NCBI GenBank assembly: GCA_036417435.1
Contig: CM070903.1
Location: 94,137,001 to 94,201,000, forward strand
Length of the DNA: 64,000 bases
Direction of reading: 5' to 3'
Source: Inia geoffrensis
Taxonomy: Eukaryota > Chordata > Mammalia > Artiodactyla > Iniidae
Below the pieces are notes generated by a model. It did no database searches. It worked only from the letters and a program-made list of their open reading frames with translations, and was not told the origin of the DNA. Made by a program: the position numbers and the translations under genes. Shown here piece by piece: positions 1 to 11,800 of this stretch (positions are counted from its first letter, which is position 1; each line of letters opens with the position of its first letter).

Positions 1-1606
1 TTTTCAATTTAAGAAATTCACAAAAATATGAGAATAATAATCACTAAAAACAACTAAGCTCTAAACAATGCCATGATTAAAGTTAAATGCATTAAAGATA
101 GTGCAGATCCTCACATTCAAATCTTGCCTAAGAAACAGCTGACAACACTATGATATTTAAGATTAATTTAAGAAGATTATTATTAACATCTCTTTATATA
201 TATTCTAATATAGAGAGTTTTCATTGGTGGGAAGTCATTCATCCCTATGCAGTGAAATTATAATAACTGAAGCAATGCATGATTAGACATGATGGGGAAA
301 CTAATGTGTACTTGAACAATGGTACAGAAATACTTTATATCTACATTGACAGAGTATATCTATTATATCTTCCACCATACTCCAAATTCAAAATAGAAAA
401 CTAGAAAACGACCAAAGTCTCACTTTGCTTTGCTAACATATCTCCTTCCCCAAGACACACAAACGTGATTGACAAAAATCATTCCTTTTTATATTTTGAG
501 ATTGGCATAAACACAGATTATGATTACATAGAAGGGATTAGAATAATAATAACTAACACTGAAGAGAAAAATAAACTGATTCACAATGGCTAAAATAAAT
601 TAACAATTATTATAAAGGAGAATATAATTCAAATAATTTTTTCAAAATATTTCAGAGTAAAGAATGAGTAAGGTATCTTTTTGTGCCCAAATAACACAAA
701 TGATAACTTTTAAGTGCATAATAAGGGACAAGACTTTGATCAATTAAGATTAAAAAAAAAAAAACTTTTGTAATGAATTGTATTCTTAGCAAATACCTTT
801 AACTAAAATACCACAGATAAAGGTGTCTTATGAAATGATATAGTTATTTTACTCACCAAATTGTGACAATACTATAAAAAATAAACTTATACAAGTAGAA
901 TAGCAAGTTTATGCCTATTTCAGAGTACTTAAAAATTTATTTTAAATAATATTGTTCTATACTTTTCTTCAAAACGAAAGATCACTAGTTTGATTTTGTT
1001 TTACATGTATATACATTATTGAGTTGAACTCTTTGACACTTTATGAAATCAATGCATGTTTTGCAAATCAAATAATTCAATCAAAATACATTTAAACAAA
1101 ATATTTCTAATTATATTTGATAAATTTAAGAAACAAACAAACCTACACAGAAATGGTAATCATTCCCCAAAGCCAGTCCATACATATATTCTTGAAGAGA
1201 ATAAAAACTTATTTCTACATTCATGGCAAACCTCAGGCAATTTTATAGCACTGTAAAAAAGAAAAGTAGAAGAGAGAAAAATCTGCCCAGGGACTAATTC
1301 TTCTTAAGAAAGGCCCTGCCATTGTTGCCTTTCACATGTCTATAAAGCCAAGCTAAGAAGAGCACTCCATAACAATGTGAATAATTTCATTACCTTTTAT
1401 ATTAAATATTAAAACCAACCCTAGCTGTCTTTTGTCAAGTAATTTATGAATATTTATAGAATTTATTGAAAATATCAAGAATTTTGCTTCAAAATCAGCA
1501 AGCATAGAACAATGAGTGAAACAAAGCAAAGCAAAACAAAACAATTCAAAACAAAACTATCACATATTTCATGGATTAATGGGGGGGGAAAAAAGAAATT
1601 TCTTAC
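1..1606 (-). other. NLGN1: NLGN1 intron downstream of the 153-bp exon (partial)
   Basis: This AT-rich sequence lies 3' of the 153-bp exon on the NLGN1 strand. It begins with the donor GTAAGA read on the minus strand at 1606-1601. No recognisable exon or young repeat was seen. The exon frame runs on into the intron for about a dozen codons before a stop, which is only read-through. The next NLGN1 exon (large, esterase core) is not in this segment. Confidence 0.7.
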
Positions 1607-1759
1607 CGAGTACCCCAAGTCGATAGTTGACTGTGATGACGATCACATTGCCATAACTTGCCAAGACACTCCCATCATATAAATTTCCAGTCCCTTCCAT
1701 ATATGAGCCACCATGGATATACACCATCACTGGTTTGGGACCCCCACTGTCCCGAATAT
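1607..1759 (-). CDS. NLGN1: Neuroligin 1, 153-bp coding exon (cholinesterase-like domain, HGG motif)
   Basis: This is an internal exon of the postsynaptic adhesion protein neuroligin 1, which binds presynaptic neurexins and acts mainly at excitatory synapses. The minus-strand reading is (D)[18 protein letters not shown]... continuing through the [16 protein letters not shown] block to VNYRLGVL(G). [12 protein letters not shown] and VNYRLGVLG fit NLGN1; as I recall them, NLGN3 and NLGN4 have MIDGSILASYGN here. YIHGGSY corresponds to the oxyanion-hole loop of the alpha/beta-hydrolase fold, which neuroligins keep although they are not active esterases. The acceptor is a pyrimidine-rich stretch ending TTTTTCAG just above 1759. 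The donor is G|GTAAGA at 1606. The exon has 50 full codons plus split codons at each end (phase 1 at both), giving 153 bp. It joins in phase with the A2 exon at 8775-8834. No frameshift or stop is present. I am sure of the family and fairly sure of the paralogue. Confidence 0.96.
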
Positions 1760-4700
1760 CTGAAAAACAAATGGTTGGCAATTGTTCTTATCCTCAACAC
1801 GCATAATGAAGCAGAGAATACATTTTCCATTTTAGGGACAAGAGGGAATGATTTTAACATAGTTCTTTAAATTACTGTCTTTGTTAAAGTGTTTCTTAAG
1901 CAACTTATGTTAAGATCTATTGCAGAAAAGAGCAATAGATATCCATTGTTTTCTACCTAAAATTTTGTTAAATATTATACACTGAATTACAAAACTTGGA
2001 CAAATTGGAAGGTGTGAATTTGAGTGCTTTTTTTTTTTTACTTGATTCCTGATGTGGCAGTAGAATCAAAAGAAATAGTAGAATGATAATGATTCTTAAA
2101 ACTTTGTTTTACAAATGTTATAAACTTCATACGGAATTTATGAACCATAAACTAAGTACAATGGTATCACTGCTACTATGAATAAAACACTGTTTTTCCA
2201 TTTCTTAATTACTGTAAAGATATGTACTGAATGCATCATAATTACATGGAATAACTTATGCTCCAATTTGAGAACATAATTACAACACTGTGCTATAGAA
2301 GTTGCAAGAAGTTTCATTTAACTATTCAAGTACTGTCAGATGAATGTTTAGGCAATAGAGTCCAAACATCTATATTTCTGTCTTTGTTGCATTTAGGGGA
2401 CTTTCATTTAAATGATACTTCTCAGTTCAGTCCAGGTCATCTGCTCATTCCAATTACCCTTACCCTTAGGAAGAAGAAAACAGACTAACTTATTTTTGAC
2501 CCTCTTTTTGTAACTATTCTACTCTTCTTAGCCCCACTTTGGCTCTAAGATTTTGTCATACAGACATGAGACAGAATACAACTAAATCCAAGCGTAAAAT
2601 GCTAAAGTTTAGGGTGATGTTAAAGTGATTTCTACAGCTCTAAATTTTAATCAAATATATGTGCTTTTCTAAGATACTTTACCCCGATTATGCAGTTTCA
2701 ACAAGGGTCTAGAAATAATACATAAGGGAAACATAGGATAATTATAATTGGTATTAAAAGATACTAATTTCTAGAGATAAAAGTGCTAAACAGTGTATTG
2801 GTGAACATGGTTTTAACTATTATGTAGATTGAAGTATTATATGTGTACATATATCTATATGATTATGAATATAAACATACCTAAAACATTACCATTAGAT
2901 AATGGTCGATGATCTCTTCTGCCCACAATTGAAACAAACATATTGTGTATTATCTTTCTTTTATGACAGTATTAAAAGTGTCATTTAAAAGTATGGCTTT
3001 GTTCCTTTGCTTTTGACATTTTTTATCAGACAAATCGCCTACATCATAACAATTGAGGTTTCAACTTTCAGAATGGACTAACATGATATAAACTCATTGA
3101 AAAAACTGGTGATAATTTAGAGGCTGCTTTACATTTCTTGTAAAAAAGATGACTAGTGTAAATGCTTCAATTTTTCTACTATAATAATAAAGTGATTTCT
3201 TTCAATGAAAATCATTTTAAGATCACGAATTGTAGCTCAACTTGTTTGTCCAGATTTTCAAGTTGGGGAAATATCTAATTGCAGAATTTAGGACTTTTAC
3301 AAAAGACTACTTTATGTTTGACTTAATATTTAATATCAGTATATAAATTTATCAAAATCTCCCCCTCTCCCTGTGAGGGTGTACTTGAGAAGAGTGTCTT
3401 ATTTTTTAACTGGTGAGATGAGGATACTTTGACATTCACCAGACTCAGCTACATCTAGTGAAAAAAGAACTAAATTTATTTTCTCCTTAAATCGTTAGGA
3501 GGGAAAAATGATATTCACTCATTTGTAAGATCTGGGGGCTTGTGGAGATGTTAGGCTTACAGAGAGAAAACAATTCTTCTGAAATTGTCAAACTCTCCTC
3601 CTTAAATGCCTGTTCGCTGCACACAGTTTTAGCGTGTTTCTCTAGTGTGGCTGGCACTGAAAAAGCAATAATAAATTATTAAACTGAAGCCATTAACTGA
3701 CTGTTCACAGCAGACTCTGTGCTCTTCTAATTGTATGCTTGGAGGTAGCACAGAGGGAGGCTGTTTCAGAATTCTTCTTTAATTAAAATTACATAGAATT
3801 ACAAAGCACCAACTGTGAACAGTAATGAAATCTTGGTAGAATCGTTCTGTTCACCTGGAAAACAAGGCAGGCACACATTGGGAAGACCTGCCATATTTTA
3901 TACCTAATAACAGAATGAAGTGGACTTTGTCAGGAAACACTGAAAATACGATAATAGATGCTAGGAGCAATTATGAGTGGTATATCTATTTTTCTTTGAA
4001 AATTAGACTTGAAAAGATTACTGATTGTTTGGGATGATTCTAATTTCCAATTTGTCTTCCCAAACTTCTCAATGATTTCAACTTTGCCTAAGAACTTAGT
4101 GCGTCCAGCAGTTCTTTTCCAGAACGTTTTATAAAATTCTAATGCTGTGTTCTGAACAGTATTTCTTTTTGCTTGAAGTAACCCTGAAGTTAATGCTATA
4201 TGGTGTATTAATTGCCAAAATAGGTACAATTTTTGTACATAACAACTCAATATTGCTAATAAAGCTTGGAAAATGCCATCTTTATATTACAGAGCAATTA
4301 GAATTATTTGATAATGTTTTATCAGAGTGGTCAACCTTAGACTTTACTTTTGATAGTGTTTTATCATAAGTTCTATCTTACTAGACTTTACTTTTCTTCA
4401 TAGTCTGCAGGTCATTTTTGATGTAAATATAATAGTAAATTGTTTAAATATGATAAATATAATAACATAATAGTATAATAATAAATGTAAATAGTTTAAA
4501 TTATATCTCTATTTACTTTGATTTTAAAAAGAACCAGACCTCTGTAAGTGAAATTGATATATCAGATAGCCTACCCTTGAATGCCATCTGCTAATGCCAT
4601 CATTTTAATAATAAAATTTGGGGTGGCCACTATGTCTTAGTTCACATATATTAGATGTAGTAGCTTATAATGAATTTATTAGAGCCATGTTGTCCCTCTA

Positions 4701-5184
4701 AACCTTGTCTCATATTTTCCCTTAGAAATAAAGTAGATTTTACCTAAGATATCTGACTTTGCCTAAACTAGCTGCTACTGACCATACTAAAATCAAAAGA
4801 ATACCCAAAGACTAAAACACTAGTTCAGGTTTAGTAAAGCTACAAATATTCCTAAAGCATGTTTGTATTTTCTGTTATTTGCAATGTTTTAAAGCTTTGC
4901 TAAGCATCTAGGTATCTGAAAAAAGTGGGAAGATAAAAGAGAAATACTACATTGATGATGATTTTTCTTCTACTTTTTTTATGGTAAGCAAGTACTTAAG
5001 ATTTTCAAGTTAAAAAATAATAAACTGGAATCTGAGTACACATCTTGATTTTTAATTTAGTAACTATTTTATCTGTCTGATAAACCAAAAATGTAGCCAA
5101 TGTAGCAAGTGCCAACAGCTCTAGAGCAGTTAATGTGGATTTATTTTTGCCTGACAACCAATGTTTGAAGTCATAATTCCCTTT
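1760..5184 (-). other. NLGN1: NLGN1 intron between the A2 exon and the 153-bp exon, proximal part
   Basis: AT-rich intronic sequence with no coding exon or young transposable element recognised. It holds short A or T runs (for example 2029-2039) and scattered short open frames without coding character. Old, very diverged repeats may be present below what can be judged by eye. Confidence 0.6.
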
Positions 5185-5687
5185 AATAGTCCTAGTGAAT
5201 TCATGTGCCCCAATGTTCACTGCAGCACTGTTTACAGTGGCCAGGTCACAGGGGTAACCTAGATGCCCGTCGACAGACGAATGGATGGGGGAAATGTGGT
5301 ACATATATACAATGGAATATTACTCGGCCATGGAAAGGAATGAGATTGGGTCATTTGTAGAGACCCAAATGTGGTCTGGAGACTGTCATGCAGGGTGGGG
5401 TGGGTCAGAGAGAGAAAAACGAATATTGTGTATTGACGCATATATGTGGAACCTAGAAAAATGGTACAGATGAACCGGTTTTCAGGGCAGAAAAGGAGAC
5501 ACAGATGTAGAGAACAAACGTATGGACACCAAGTGGGGGAAGTGGTGGGGCAGGGTTGGTGGTGGTGGGATGAGTTGGGAGATTGGGATTGACATGTATA
5601 CACTACTATGTATAAAATGGATAACTAACAAGAACCTGCTGTATAAAAAAAATAAAATAAAATTCAAAAACAATAGTCCTAGTGAAT
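5185..5687 (+). mobile_element. 5'-truncated L1 3' end with 16-bp target-site duplication
   Basis: The insert at 5201-5671 is the 3' end of a Cetartiodactyla-type L1. It holds the last part of ORF2 (GTAAC..GATGCCC, then TGGTACATATATACAATGGAATATTACTC), a G-rich 3' UTR tract and an A-rich tail. It is flanked by identical 16-bp direct repeats (aatagtcctagtgaat) at 5185-5200 and 5672-5687. It is in plus orientation, antisense to NLGN1. It cannot encode protein. Confidence 0.93.
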
Positions 5688-8420
5688 AATTATTCGTCAC
5701 ATAACTCCTTAAACATGTTTACTGGTTTCTCTTTCCTTAAAGGACTCATGAAGTCTTTAATTGCCCATAATTTTGAGTTTTGGAGCATTTAACAGTTTTT
5801 AAATTGTGGGGTATTGCCTCAGTTAAATCTTTCCCTGATACATTTAAAGATATTTCAAAATTTTTTTTGTCCCCTACTCATTTGATGAACCTCAGCTATT
5901 ATTCAGGGCCAGCAAAAGAATATAGAAGTGTTGGATGAATCTTCATTTGTTAAACTGGACTTATGATCAAAAGTACAATTTTTAGTTAAGAAATATACAA
6001 AAATTTACAAGAGCAACTTTTAAAAAGCTCTATATAGGATAGAAAATTGCATTTGAATATGGAAAAATTAAGGTATTCCCAGCACAGTTTAAAAACAAAT
6101 ATCTCTTAAATTCCCAAAATAAATTGGTAGAAATCTAGGATTTTGCTTTGACCCATTTTTAATCACTTCAGATTAGTCTTTTTGAAACTATGGAAAAGGC
6201 CAATAAAATATGCAGCTCTTATGATTATTATTAAAATTTGATACAATTGTATTTGGCCTAAAAGTGGCAAAAAATAATGGCAAAAACACAAATGAGAATT
6301 AGAAGTAAAGAACAGTGCTCCACTGAGAAGCTTTGGATGAGTTTAAGTGAATGAGGGGCACGCCCCAGTCAATGTGTCAGGTAGCCTCTGAATACAGTGT
6401 TGAGACAGAAAGCTAGAAATCAAGCAAAAGAGTTGGGCTATCAGGAAATAATGGACAATCCCATGTAAATGACCAGATAACTAGACTTCTGACTGAAGTA
6501 AAAGGAGTAGTTTATCAAGTAGTTTAAATTTGTTGCTTTATCTAATAGTGCTGATTCAAGATTTGAAACAAATTAAATGTGAAAATGGGCCTCGGTTTTC
6601 ATTCACCCTCACATCAACAGAAAAATTTTCAAACAAATTCAACCGAAGATGCTCAGACTTTTCTACGAAGCTTTTTATCTGGAGGGTATTTGAATTTATG
6701 CTTCTTGTCTTCTAAACAATTACCCAAATAACACAGAGGAATAGACAGAACTTGAAATGAACTGCTTTGACTCTACACTTTTGAGCCTTTAAATATATTT
6801 ATTGATTTGATAACTCTTATGATGACTGGCTTAGTACGTAACCTAAATACTACCTGCCAATTTAAGTAGGGGTTTAGGATATTTTTAATGGCTATTTAAA
6901 AATGTTACATGTGCTTCAAAATAGGTCTCGGAGATATATTCACGTTTATAGGGCTTAGCTCACTGTGGTTGCTCAGAGGTATCATCTGTAAACATGTAAA
7001 TATCTCTCTTGATGCTGTTTTACCAAAAAAAAAAAAAAAAAAGCCTATTAAATCAGCAATGAAAATATTTTTAAAACAGGAAAATGATGTATACTAACCT
7101 TGTGAGTACACACTAAGAATTTAGGAAGTCTTAGGTATTATTTAGATAACAAATGTCTAAGCGTTAAGGATTTTCAGAGGGTTCAACAAATCTCAAAGCC
7201 CCCAAGTGGAAACACTCTTCATAAGGAGAGCACTGGGAACAATAACCCATGTACTCAAAGTGAATAAATGTCTTTGATGTTTTAATACTTCAGATTTTCA
7301 AAAACGTTAAAAAAAAATCACAATTTGCATTTTGATATTATGTCTATTTTTAGCTATTTAGCATTCAAAATGACAATCTTGTGCAGCTATAATGATTTAT
7401 TTCAAATATTAATGACTGCATTGTATTTAATCTTTAATCCACTGGTGGTGTTCATGATAAATGAATTTTTAATCAAATGTCATAAATTTCAGTTAATCAA
7501 AAGGATTCTTAAATGTTATAAAAATATTAACACTCAATATAATTTTTAAGCTTTTAATACTTTGCTTCTATAATTTAATTTTCTACTATGAAGTAGTTTA
7601 TTAAATATATATATCTTAATGAAAACAGTTAAGGATGTATTCATTCATAGTTGTACCTCATGGAGCTAGCATGTCTACTGACCTGCTTGTGGATTATTTT
7701 ATTTTGGAAAACCTTTCTTACCATATTATTAATATCCTTATGAGATTTAGTTGCTAGGGTTCTGGGAATTATTTTTAAGCCTGAGATTACATTAATTATC
7801 TCTATAAGAATCATAACTAGGATGGTATTAAAAGAAAAAAAAAAAGCTAATTGGAGCCAAAATGAACTGAAAGAATCCATGGCCCTCTGTAGACACTCCA
7901 TTTAATACCAGGTAAAGGTACACAATGGAATGAGAAATGTCAAATCAATCTAGTGAGTACTTACATTTACAGAGTATGTCAGAATTGTATGTCATAAGAA
8001 AGTTGGAAAGAGAAAAGAATTTTGTTATTAGTACAGTAGGAAAAACATTATTACTTATAGTTGGCAACAATTTGAAATTCAGAATATTTTCATTTGCCTA
8101 TCTCAAAATTACGTGCCTTTGAAATTAAGGGATCCATCTAATCTTCTCAGAGTACTTAAGTGGTTGCATAATGATTACTACAGTTATCTAAATAGGTGTA
8201 ATATCCTTCATATCTATACGATTTCATTTATTTATGTGATATTTAAGCACATCAACAGAAAACAGTATTTTTTTAATCTATATTATATTGCTCAAGAAAC
8301 ACTTTATATCAGCATTTAGCTTGTCCTTCATTTTATTGGGTGTGGGTTTTTTTAAACAAATGTCAAATGTAAAAATGAAACATTTTGATATTGGGTAAAA
8401 TATTTACATAGATTAAAAAA
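5688..8420 (-). other. NLGN1: NLGN1 intron, AT-rich, no gene seen
   Basis: This is the remainder of the intron between the 153-bp exon and the A2 exon, down to the regulatory motifs near A2. It contains an 18-A run near 7025-7042 and many short AT-rich open frames. I see no exon, RNA gene or recognisable young repeat. Confidence 0.6.
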
Positions 8421-8426
8421 CATGCA
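8421..8426 (-). promoter_or_regulatory. Distal intronic UGCAUG motif
   Basis: The plus strand reads catgca, so the NLGN1 pre-mRNA reads UGCAUG, about 350 nt downstream of the A2 exon. RBFOX proteins bind (U)GCAUG. A single hexamer is weak evidence, but it is the second one downstream of this alternative exon. Confidence 0.4.
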
Positions 8427-8744
8427 AAATGGGTACGGAGAGACTACAGGGGAGAGATTGTTAGTTCAGAGAATATGGACAAGTTTCAGTCAAAACGTGG
8501 GATGAAACATATCAAAAGTCAGTTCAAGAAAACAAAAAGATGCCCCCTTTTTAAAAGGTTGTAATGGTTGGCATCAAAAGCAAAACTTAACACTCATTTT
8601 TTTAAAAATTAAAAATGTGTATTTATATGTAACAACAAGCAAGAAGACAAAACACATCAAAAACGGGAATTAAAAACAACTCTTCAAAAAAAGACAAGAA
8701 GTAAAAAAATAGAAAGGGGTGGAAAAAGTGATTGAGGCCCTTGT

Positions 8745-8750
8745 CATGCA
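8745..8750 (-). promoter_or_regulatory. UGCAUG splicing motif 25 nt downstream of the A2 exon
   Basis: In transcript orientation the intron reads UUUGCAUGAC, with UGCAUG starting 25 nt after the donor. Downstream intronic UGCAUG is the classic position from which RBFOX1/2/3 promote inclusion of neuronal alternative exons. The host exon is a known alternative cassette with a weak-looking donor (GTATTT), so the context fits. The same bases also form an ATGCAAAT octamer on the plus strand, which probably has no meaning inside an intron. Confidence 0.55.
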
Positions 8751-8774
8751 AATAGATTTGGTGGAAAAAAATAC

Positions 8775-8834
8775 CTTCATCTTCAGCACCGTCATTATCA
8801 CCTAAATCATCTGTCTGTTTCTTTGTAAGGGGAC
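8775..8834 (-). CDS. NLGN1: Neuroligin 1, 60-bp splice-site-A alternative exon (A2 insert)
   Basis: This cassette exon encodes the acidic insert at neuroligin splice site A. The minus-strand reading across the junction is (G)PLTKKQTDDLGDNDGAEDE followed by the split codon that becomes Asp of DIRDSGG in the 153-bp exon. It is exactly 60 bp, so including or skipping it keeps the frame, as known for NLGN1 splice site A. The acceptor is strong: an unbroken T run, then CCTAG at 8835-8839 on the minus strand. The donor is G|GTATTT, which departs from GTAAGT and suits regulated use. The insert has a short basic start (TKK) and then a run of Asp and Glu. Splice-site-A inserts tune which ligands and neurexin forms neuroligins bind. 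The sequence is intact. The companion basic insert exon (A1) was not found in the window, although my search by eye was not exhaustive. Confidence 0.97.
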
Positions 8835-11800
8835 CTAGGATTGAGAACGGAGAAATGGAGGGAAAAAAAAAAAAGACAATTCAAGAATAAACAAGACTGA
8901 GGGGAAAAAATAAATGTAAATACCAAAATTCTCAAGGATATTTCCAAAAAAGAGTGGGAAAGTGGTTACATCAAAGTTGATTACCTATTTTGTTTAAGAA
9001 AAAATACACCTTTCCCTAAAATATCTCATAGAAGATTTGGTTTGTGAATATATCCAGCATAAAAAAATACATTATGGTTTGAAACTCAAGTCATAAGCAA
9101 AGGAAATGATTTTTTTTAAATACCCACTGCATACAAAAAAAGTAAACAGTTTTATTAGACGAAAGAACTTAATTTATTCAGTGTCTTTTCTCATTTGAAT
9201 TGGAGACAACAATAAAGAAAGTAGGCCAAACTCATTCTTTAATTTGGGACAGTATAATAGCATTAGGGAAAACAGAGATACGAAAAATTTTAGGTTTCTT
9301 TTTTCTTCTGTTTTTTTGGTAAAAGCATTAGCACTTAGGTTTTATACATTTTTTAATCATACATTTTTCAAAACTGTGACTTTTTAAAATTACTTGTCAT
9401 TATACAGATATTTCCCCATGTGTTTTGATTAAATATTAACCGTGGATTTAAGAAATTTCAACTTGCACAAATGTATGAATAAATAATCTCATCACTTGGT
9501 AGAGCAAAGGTACCACTGTAGAAGTTGGTGTTTAGCAATTAAGGTAGTTACAGAGTCAGGGCTCATATTTCATAATCAATTTAGAAATATAATGGAATTA
9601 TGCCCTAGTGCAATTCCATGCCCAGTATAGTTATTTATAATGGGATCATATTTTAGGATAATAATTGTATTAAAATACTGTGAATGTTTAATAAATGTTT
9701 TATTATTCTTAACCACGCTAATTTGCTAAGAATAAAGGCACACACCAAAGGGGAAGTCACAGGCCATATGAAAGTAATTTTAAGTGTCACATGATTGACA
9801 TATTCAGTGTACAAAAAAGCAGGTGAAGTCCTACATTTCTGTTTGTTTCCACAGCCACTTAATTTGTATGGCATTTCATAATCTTCATGCAAAAAGCAAT
9901 CATTACAAACATAACACTCAAGTTAAAAGACAGACAACCACATAACAGTAAGCAAGAGAATTCTGTCATGCATAAAATAATAGTTATAGAAAAAGGAAGA
10001 AAAAAAAGAGGGATGAAAGTCATATGTTGATTTCAATAATATAAATAGTAAAGAAGCAAGCATTAATTCTAAGCGCACTTCATAGGGAAGGATTGTTAAA
10101 CATTTTGAGAAAGATTTCTAACTCTTTTCAGCGATTACTATGCATTATGTTTGTAATTCAAAATTACACCTAGTATCACAGTCTTCAAAGGATTAAAGAA
10201 CACCATCCCAGAAAACAGAAGGAAAAAATGAGATATAGATGAGTTTCGTCAGCTCAGAGAGACAGCCTTGAAAAATAGTAATAACTGGCAAAGATCTAAA
10301 GATTGGAAATGGAGAAATTGATAATGTAACTGAAGGGACCCATTGGCTACTTGGTTGTAAGGTCATAGTTTCAAGGCCATTCCAAATACAGACAGGGGAG
10401 CTGTACACAGTAAGTTAAATGATATATTTCACAGTCCTGCAAGCAATCATTCCATTAAGAAAAAACCTAGATGAAAGCCATAGTTTATAATTAGCACTCA
10501 GTTGCAAGTTCACAGAAATCTACATGTCTTGAATATGACCCTGTTTAAATGCAGAAAGTATCCTCAGTATTATTTAATGTTCATGCAACAATGTTGCTGC
10601 ATTTCTGAAAAATAAAAAAAATTTAAATTTAAAAATTGCTGTATCAGAACTATATGTGAAATATTTCCAATTTTAAAATATCTTGTAAAATATCAGACTT
10701 AGAAAAATTTTAATTTTTCTGTAATGACCTAAAGGAGTAAATGGACAAACCTCAACAAAAATATTTTCTTGCATTTTTATTTTCAAGGATACCATACAAA
10801 ACTTATGGTTTTATTTACTAGTTAACGACACACATTAAGTGGTAGTTATTTATTGTTGCCAAAACCACACCTGTTTTCCAATTTTAGTTAAATTACTTAA
10901 TTTGCTTGACTCTTGGCTATATTAGGAAACTTAATGTGAGCTCAAGTTTTTCTTTGCTGAATTGTTAGTTCAATAATTTTGGGAGACAAATGTAAACCTA
11001 TCACAATTAAATTAAGTGTGGGGCTTTATAAGGTATCTCTCCTGGGTAATCTTTCTTTCTCCTCCTAGGGTACCCAAGGCAATTTACATGACTCCCTTCT
11101 TTGGGAAATCATTCAGGTTCTACAGACAAGAGCCAATAGTTTTACATACTTTGCACACATACAGAATTGTTAGCTCTTGGTCTACATGAGATGGGACAGT
11201 ATAAGAATATTAACATAGGATCTCCCAGTTGTTTGCATGGGGAACATAGTTCTGAGTTGCTGTTTGACTCTGGGTCTGCATTAGTAGATAAACCACGGAA
11301 ATGATGCTGTATATATGAGAATTTTTCTGTGAAGGGAATGGTTGAACCAGCCTTTTGCTACATTATTTATTATCACCTTCCCTATTCAGAAAGCTGCATG
11401 CCTCTAACTGATGTGGGATAATGATTACATACATACACTATATAGAACATCCTTTACTGCAGCAAATCGGAAGGGTTAGAAACAGATTACAGATATTGCT
11501 TCAGCATCATGAGTAGATGAGGGCATCATTACCCTAGGGAAGGATTAAGTCACTCTCCCAGCTAAAGAATTTCATTTATTAAATACTCTAGGTTTTATTT
11601 AAAACCTTATTATTGGATGATATTAAATTGTTCCCACATTATGGGTTCCAGCAGTATTTTAGTGAGTCAAGCATAGCTGGGTTTTCTTAACATCAAGAAT
11701 TTTTTACACATCTGATTTTTTGAAGGTTACCTGGGAAAAAGAGGACTGATAACAGTTTTCCCACCAAAAAAAAAAAAAAAAAGATTATAAAAAGAAAGAA

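Noticed and set aside
1353..1544. 63-codon minus-strand frame next to the NLGN1 exon
   Set aside because: It lies downstream of the donor in intron sequence, with no homology to the next neuroligin exon.
5005..5700. Several 70-114-codon frames around 5.0-5.7 kb
   Set aside because: They cover the truncated L1 3' UTR and its antisense. The same antisense peptide recurs at 23.9-24.2 kb.
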